A DNA stretch of 64,000 bases from Bacillota bacterium (GTDB lineage Bacteria; Bacillota; Clostridia; Lachnospirales; Lachnospiraceae): assembly GCA_023436065.1 (NCBI GenBank), contig JAEZKU010000064.1, forward strand, positions 34,829 to 98,828. Reading direction: 5' to 3'. Under the pieces are notes generated by a model. The model did no database searches. It was not told where the DNA came from and saw nothing but the letters and a program-made list of their open reading frames with translations. Position 1 is the stretch's first letter. The number at the start of each line of letters is the position of its first letter. Position numbers and translations under genes: made by a program. This document shows positions 62,613-64,000 of the stretch, piece after piece.

Positions 62613-63314
62613 ATGAGCGCATTAGAAATAATACTGATTATTGTCGGTATCATAGTAATCATCATCAGCTGCATTCTGGTAGATAAATCAACTGCAGGTC
62701 AAAAGCAGCTGATCGGTAAATCGATTTCCTCACTGGAGGAAAGTCTGACAGAAGAAGACAAGAAGCAACTGATGGACAAGATGAAGGAGATGCTGGCAGA
62801 AGTCAAAGAGGAAGCCATTGTCGAGACGGACGATACCTTAAGTAAAATATCAAATGAAAAAATTATGGCGGTAAATGAATTTTCAGATCAGATTCTGGAG
62901 AAGCTGAAGCGAAACCATGAAGAGGTCGTCTTTCTTTATAATATGTTGAATGACAAAGAAAAAGAGTTAAAGGCCGCAGTTAAGGAAATCGATACGTCTA
63001 AGAAGAAGGTACAGGATATCCTGGGTGCCAAGACGGACAATGATAAAGTGTCGGCTGCAAGGACAATAAAAAGCCAGCCGGCTCCTAAAGCCCTGAATCA
63101 GGACAAGGTATCAGCAGATCACAACATGGAAAGGTCAGGTACAGTCGATACGGTACAGGAGTCATCCATGGTTGACGGACTGAATGCAAATAACAATACC
63201 CAGATATTATCTCTATACTCCCAGGGGAGATCCGTAATTGAAATATCAAAGCTCTTGGGACTCGGCCAGGGAGAGGTGAAGCTGGTAATAGACCTGTTTA
63301 AGGGTAAGAAGTAA
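62613..63314 (+). CDS. DUF6115-like membrane-anchored coiled-coil protein (SwrB-position gene)
   Basis: Seen: 233 residues; a single N-terminal membrane segment (about 4-24); a long charged coiled coil (about 35-140); a variable Ser/Asp/Lys linker; and a conserved C-terminal helix-turn-helix-like motif ILSLYSQGRSVIEISKLLG. Known: in Bacillus the gene after sigD is swrB, with the same layout (one membrane segment, coiled coil), and it activates basal-body maturation. A SwrB-like role is inference. The start is the ATG at 62613. Confidence 0.75.
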   Translation: MSALEIILIIVGIIVIIISCILVDKSTAGQKQLIGKSISSLEESLTEEDKKQLMDKMKEMLAEVKEEAIVETDDTLSKISNEKIMAVNEFSDQILEKLKRNHEEVVFLYNMLNDKEKELKAAVKEIDTSKKKVQDILGAKTDNDKVSAARTIKSQPAPKALNQDKVSADHNMERSGTVDTVQESSMVDGLNANNNTQILSLYSQGRSVIEISKLLGLGQGEVKLVIDLFKGKK

Positions 63315-63338
63315 TCCGAAAGGCTTGGTGCTGAATAT

Positions 63339-63911
63339 ATGAAGTTAAAGTATTATATGAGGGGCTTAGGAATTGGGATTATTCTGACGACCTTGATCAT
63401 AGCGATTGCTAATCCGAAAAAGGAGATATCGGATCAGGAAGTAAAAAAGCGTGCAGAAGCACTCGGCATGGTAATGAAGGAAGAGAGTAACAAAAATCTT
63501 GAAGATATCCTGGCAAGTGTTGGACCTACGAAACCGGCAACTGTTACCACTACACCTGCACCGACACCTGTGTTGACACCGGAACCGACTCCGACTGTCA
63601 CACCCACGCCGGAACCAACTCCAACTGTTGCCCCCACTCCGAAACCAACCCCGACCCCGGAACCGGTTCCTACGAAAGAACCGCAAAAGGAGGTCACTAC
63701 CGGTAAGATAACCTTTACGATTGAAAAGGGAATGTCATCGAATAAGGTATCCCAACTACTGGTGACGAAGGGATTGATTAAGGACGCTGAGGATTTCAAC
63801 CAATATATAGTAAGCATCGGAAAGGCAAGCGTGATCCGCGTAGGAACCTATACCTTAGCGGAGGGTGCAAGCTATGATGAGATTGTCGAAGAAATCACCT
63901 CCAGGCAGTGA
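63339..63911 (+). CDS. MltG/YceG-like protein with Pro/Thr stalk, no catalytic domain
   Basis: Seen: 190 residues; one membrane segment (about 8-25); a stalk (about 65-115) of repeated PEPTPTVTPTP-type steps, imperfectly repeated at DNA level; and a C-terminal region (about 122-188) with FTIEKGMSSNKVSQLLVTKG and GTYTLAEGASYDEIV, like the LysM-like substrate-binding part of the endolytic transglycosylase MltG. The catalytic MltG part is absent. Ribosome site weak, so the start is uncertain. Likely binds glycan strands outside the membrane. Confidence 0.75.
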   Translation: MKLKYYMRGLGIGIILTTLIIAIANPKKEISDQEVKKRAEALGMVMKEESNKNLEDILASVGPTKPATVTTTPAPTPVLTPEPTPTVTPTPEPTPTVAPTPKPTPTPEPVPTKEPQKEVTTGKITFTIEKGMSSNKVSQLLVTKGLIKDAEDFNQYIVSIGKASVIRVGTYTLAEGASYDEIVEEITSRQ

Positions 63912-63943
63912 GCTTCACTGTGTCAAGGAGGGTTGAGACAAGG

Positions 63944-64000
63944 TGTGACAAGGGGACGGGGTTAGTGACATGTGACAAGGGGACGGGGTTGGTGACACAC
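63944..64000 (+). repeat. 27-bp tandem repeat at the right edge
   Basis: Seen: copies 63944-63970 and 63971-63997, differing at one base. Each starts TGTGACAAGGGGACGGGG and ends GTGACA. GC-rich against its surroundings and possibly continuing beyond the window. Such GGGGACGG-type repeats recur between genes in several clostridia as I recall, often linked to REP-associated transposases; no transposase is seen here. Confidence 0.8.

Noticed and set aside
63434..63817. Minus-strand Val/Gly-rich frame opposite the Pro/Thr stalk
   Set aside because: Produced by reading the repetitive stalk backwards; no start signal.
1..64000. tRNA, rRNA, T-box or complete insertion sequence
   Set aside because: No cloverleaf with tRNA consensus bases, no rRNA-like stretch, no T-box motif and no transposase reading frame was seen.

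Overview
The window reads as one chromosomal segment of a spore-forming, flagellated, low-GC Gram-positive bacterium. The best guess is a Lachnospiraceae / Clostridium cluster XIVa organism (relatives of Lachnoclostridium or Anaerocolumna). This rests on sporulation sigma factors E and G next to ftsZ, strong Shine-Dalgarno sites, frequent TTG/GTG starts, a CheC/CheD/FliY chemotaxis type, and the gene order comM-dprA-topA-codY-flgB. No rRNA, tRNA, CRISPR array, phage or complete insertion sequence was seen.

Layout. (1) 1-8855: division and cell-wall cluster, with a SpoVD-type penicillin-binding protein (5' end outside the window), mraY, murD, ftsW/spoVE, murA, ftsQ/divIB and ftsZ. murE, murG and ftsA are not here. 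A 24-bp tandem repeat begins at the ftsW stop codon. (2) 8883-11793: sporulation genes spoIIGA, sigE and sigG, each block bounded by clear intrinsic terminators. A perfect Spo0A box lies in front of spoIIGA. (3) 11846-14985: a complete agr-like quorum-sensing locus (sensor kinase, LytTR regulator, AgrB peptidase, AgrD pro-peptide) ending in a strong terminator. (4) 15226-18994: a ROK sugar kinase and a divergent GH2 beta-mannosidase, a small glycan-use module. (5) 19004-22181: nrdR, ylmC/ymxH, a membrane protein of unknown function preceded by a palindromic repeat, and a LysM spore-cortex-type protein whose GH18 catalytic motif has been lost. (6) 22337-28424: comM, dprA, topA and codY.

(7) 28480 to about 63300: a run of about 39 same-strand genes for the flagellum and chemotaxis (flgB through sigD, fapA and a DUF6115 gene). 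It covers rod, MS-ring, switch, export gate and ATPase, hook, stator, c-di-GMP brake, CheA/B/W/C/D/Y and the flagellar sigma factor. Flagellin, the cap, hook-associated proteins, flgM and cheR must be elsewhere. The run starts behind an unusual structured leader. It carries a large cloverleaf-like repeat between fliE and fliF, and a terminator, promoter and palindrome between flgE and flbD that probably split it into sub-operons. (8) 63339-64000: a short MltG/YceG-like protein with a Pro/Thr stalk, then 27-bp tandem repeats running off the window edge.

How it fits together: wall synthesis and division genes lead into the compartment-specific sigma factors. The agr locus may add peptide signalling to the decision between motility, sporulation and biofilm states. 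CodY (nutrient status) sits directly upstream of the flagellar genes. SigD at the end of the flagellar run would switch on late flagellar genes located elsewhere. All functions are inferred by reading translated sequences and motifs; no database search was possible.
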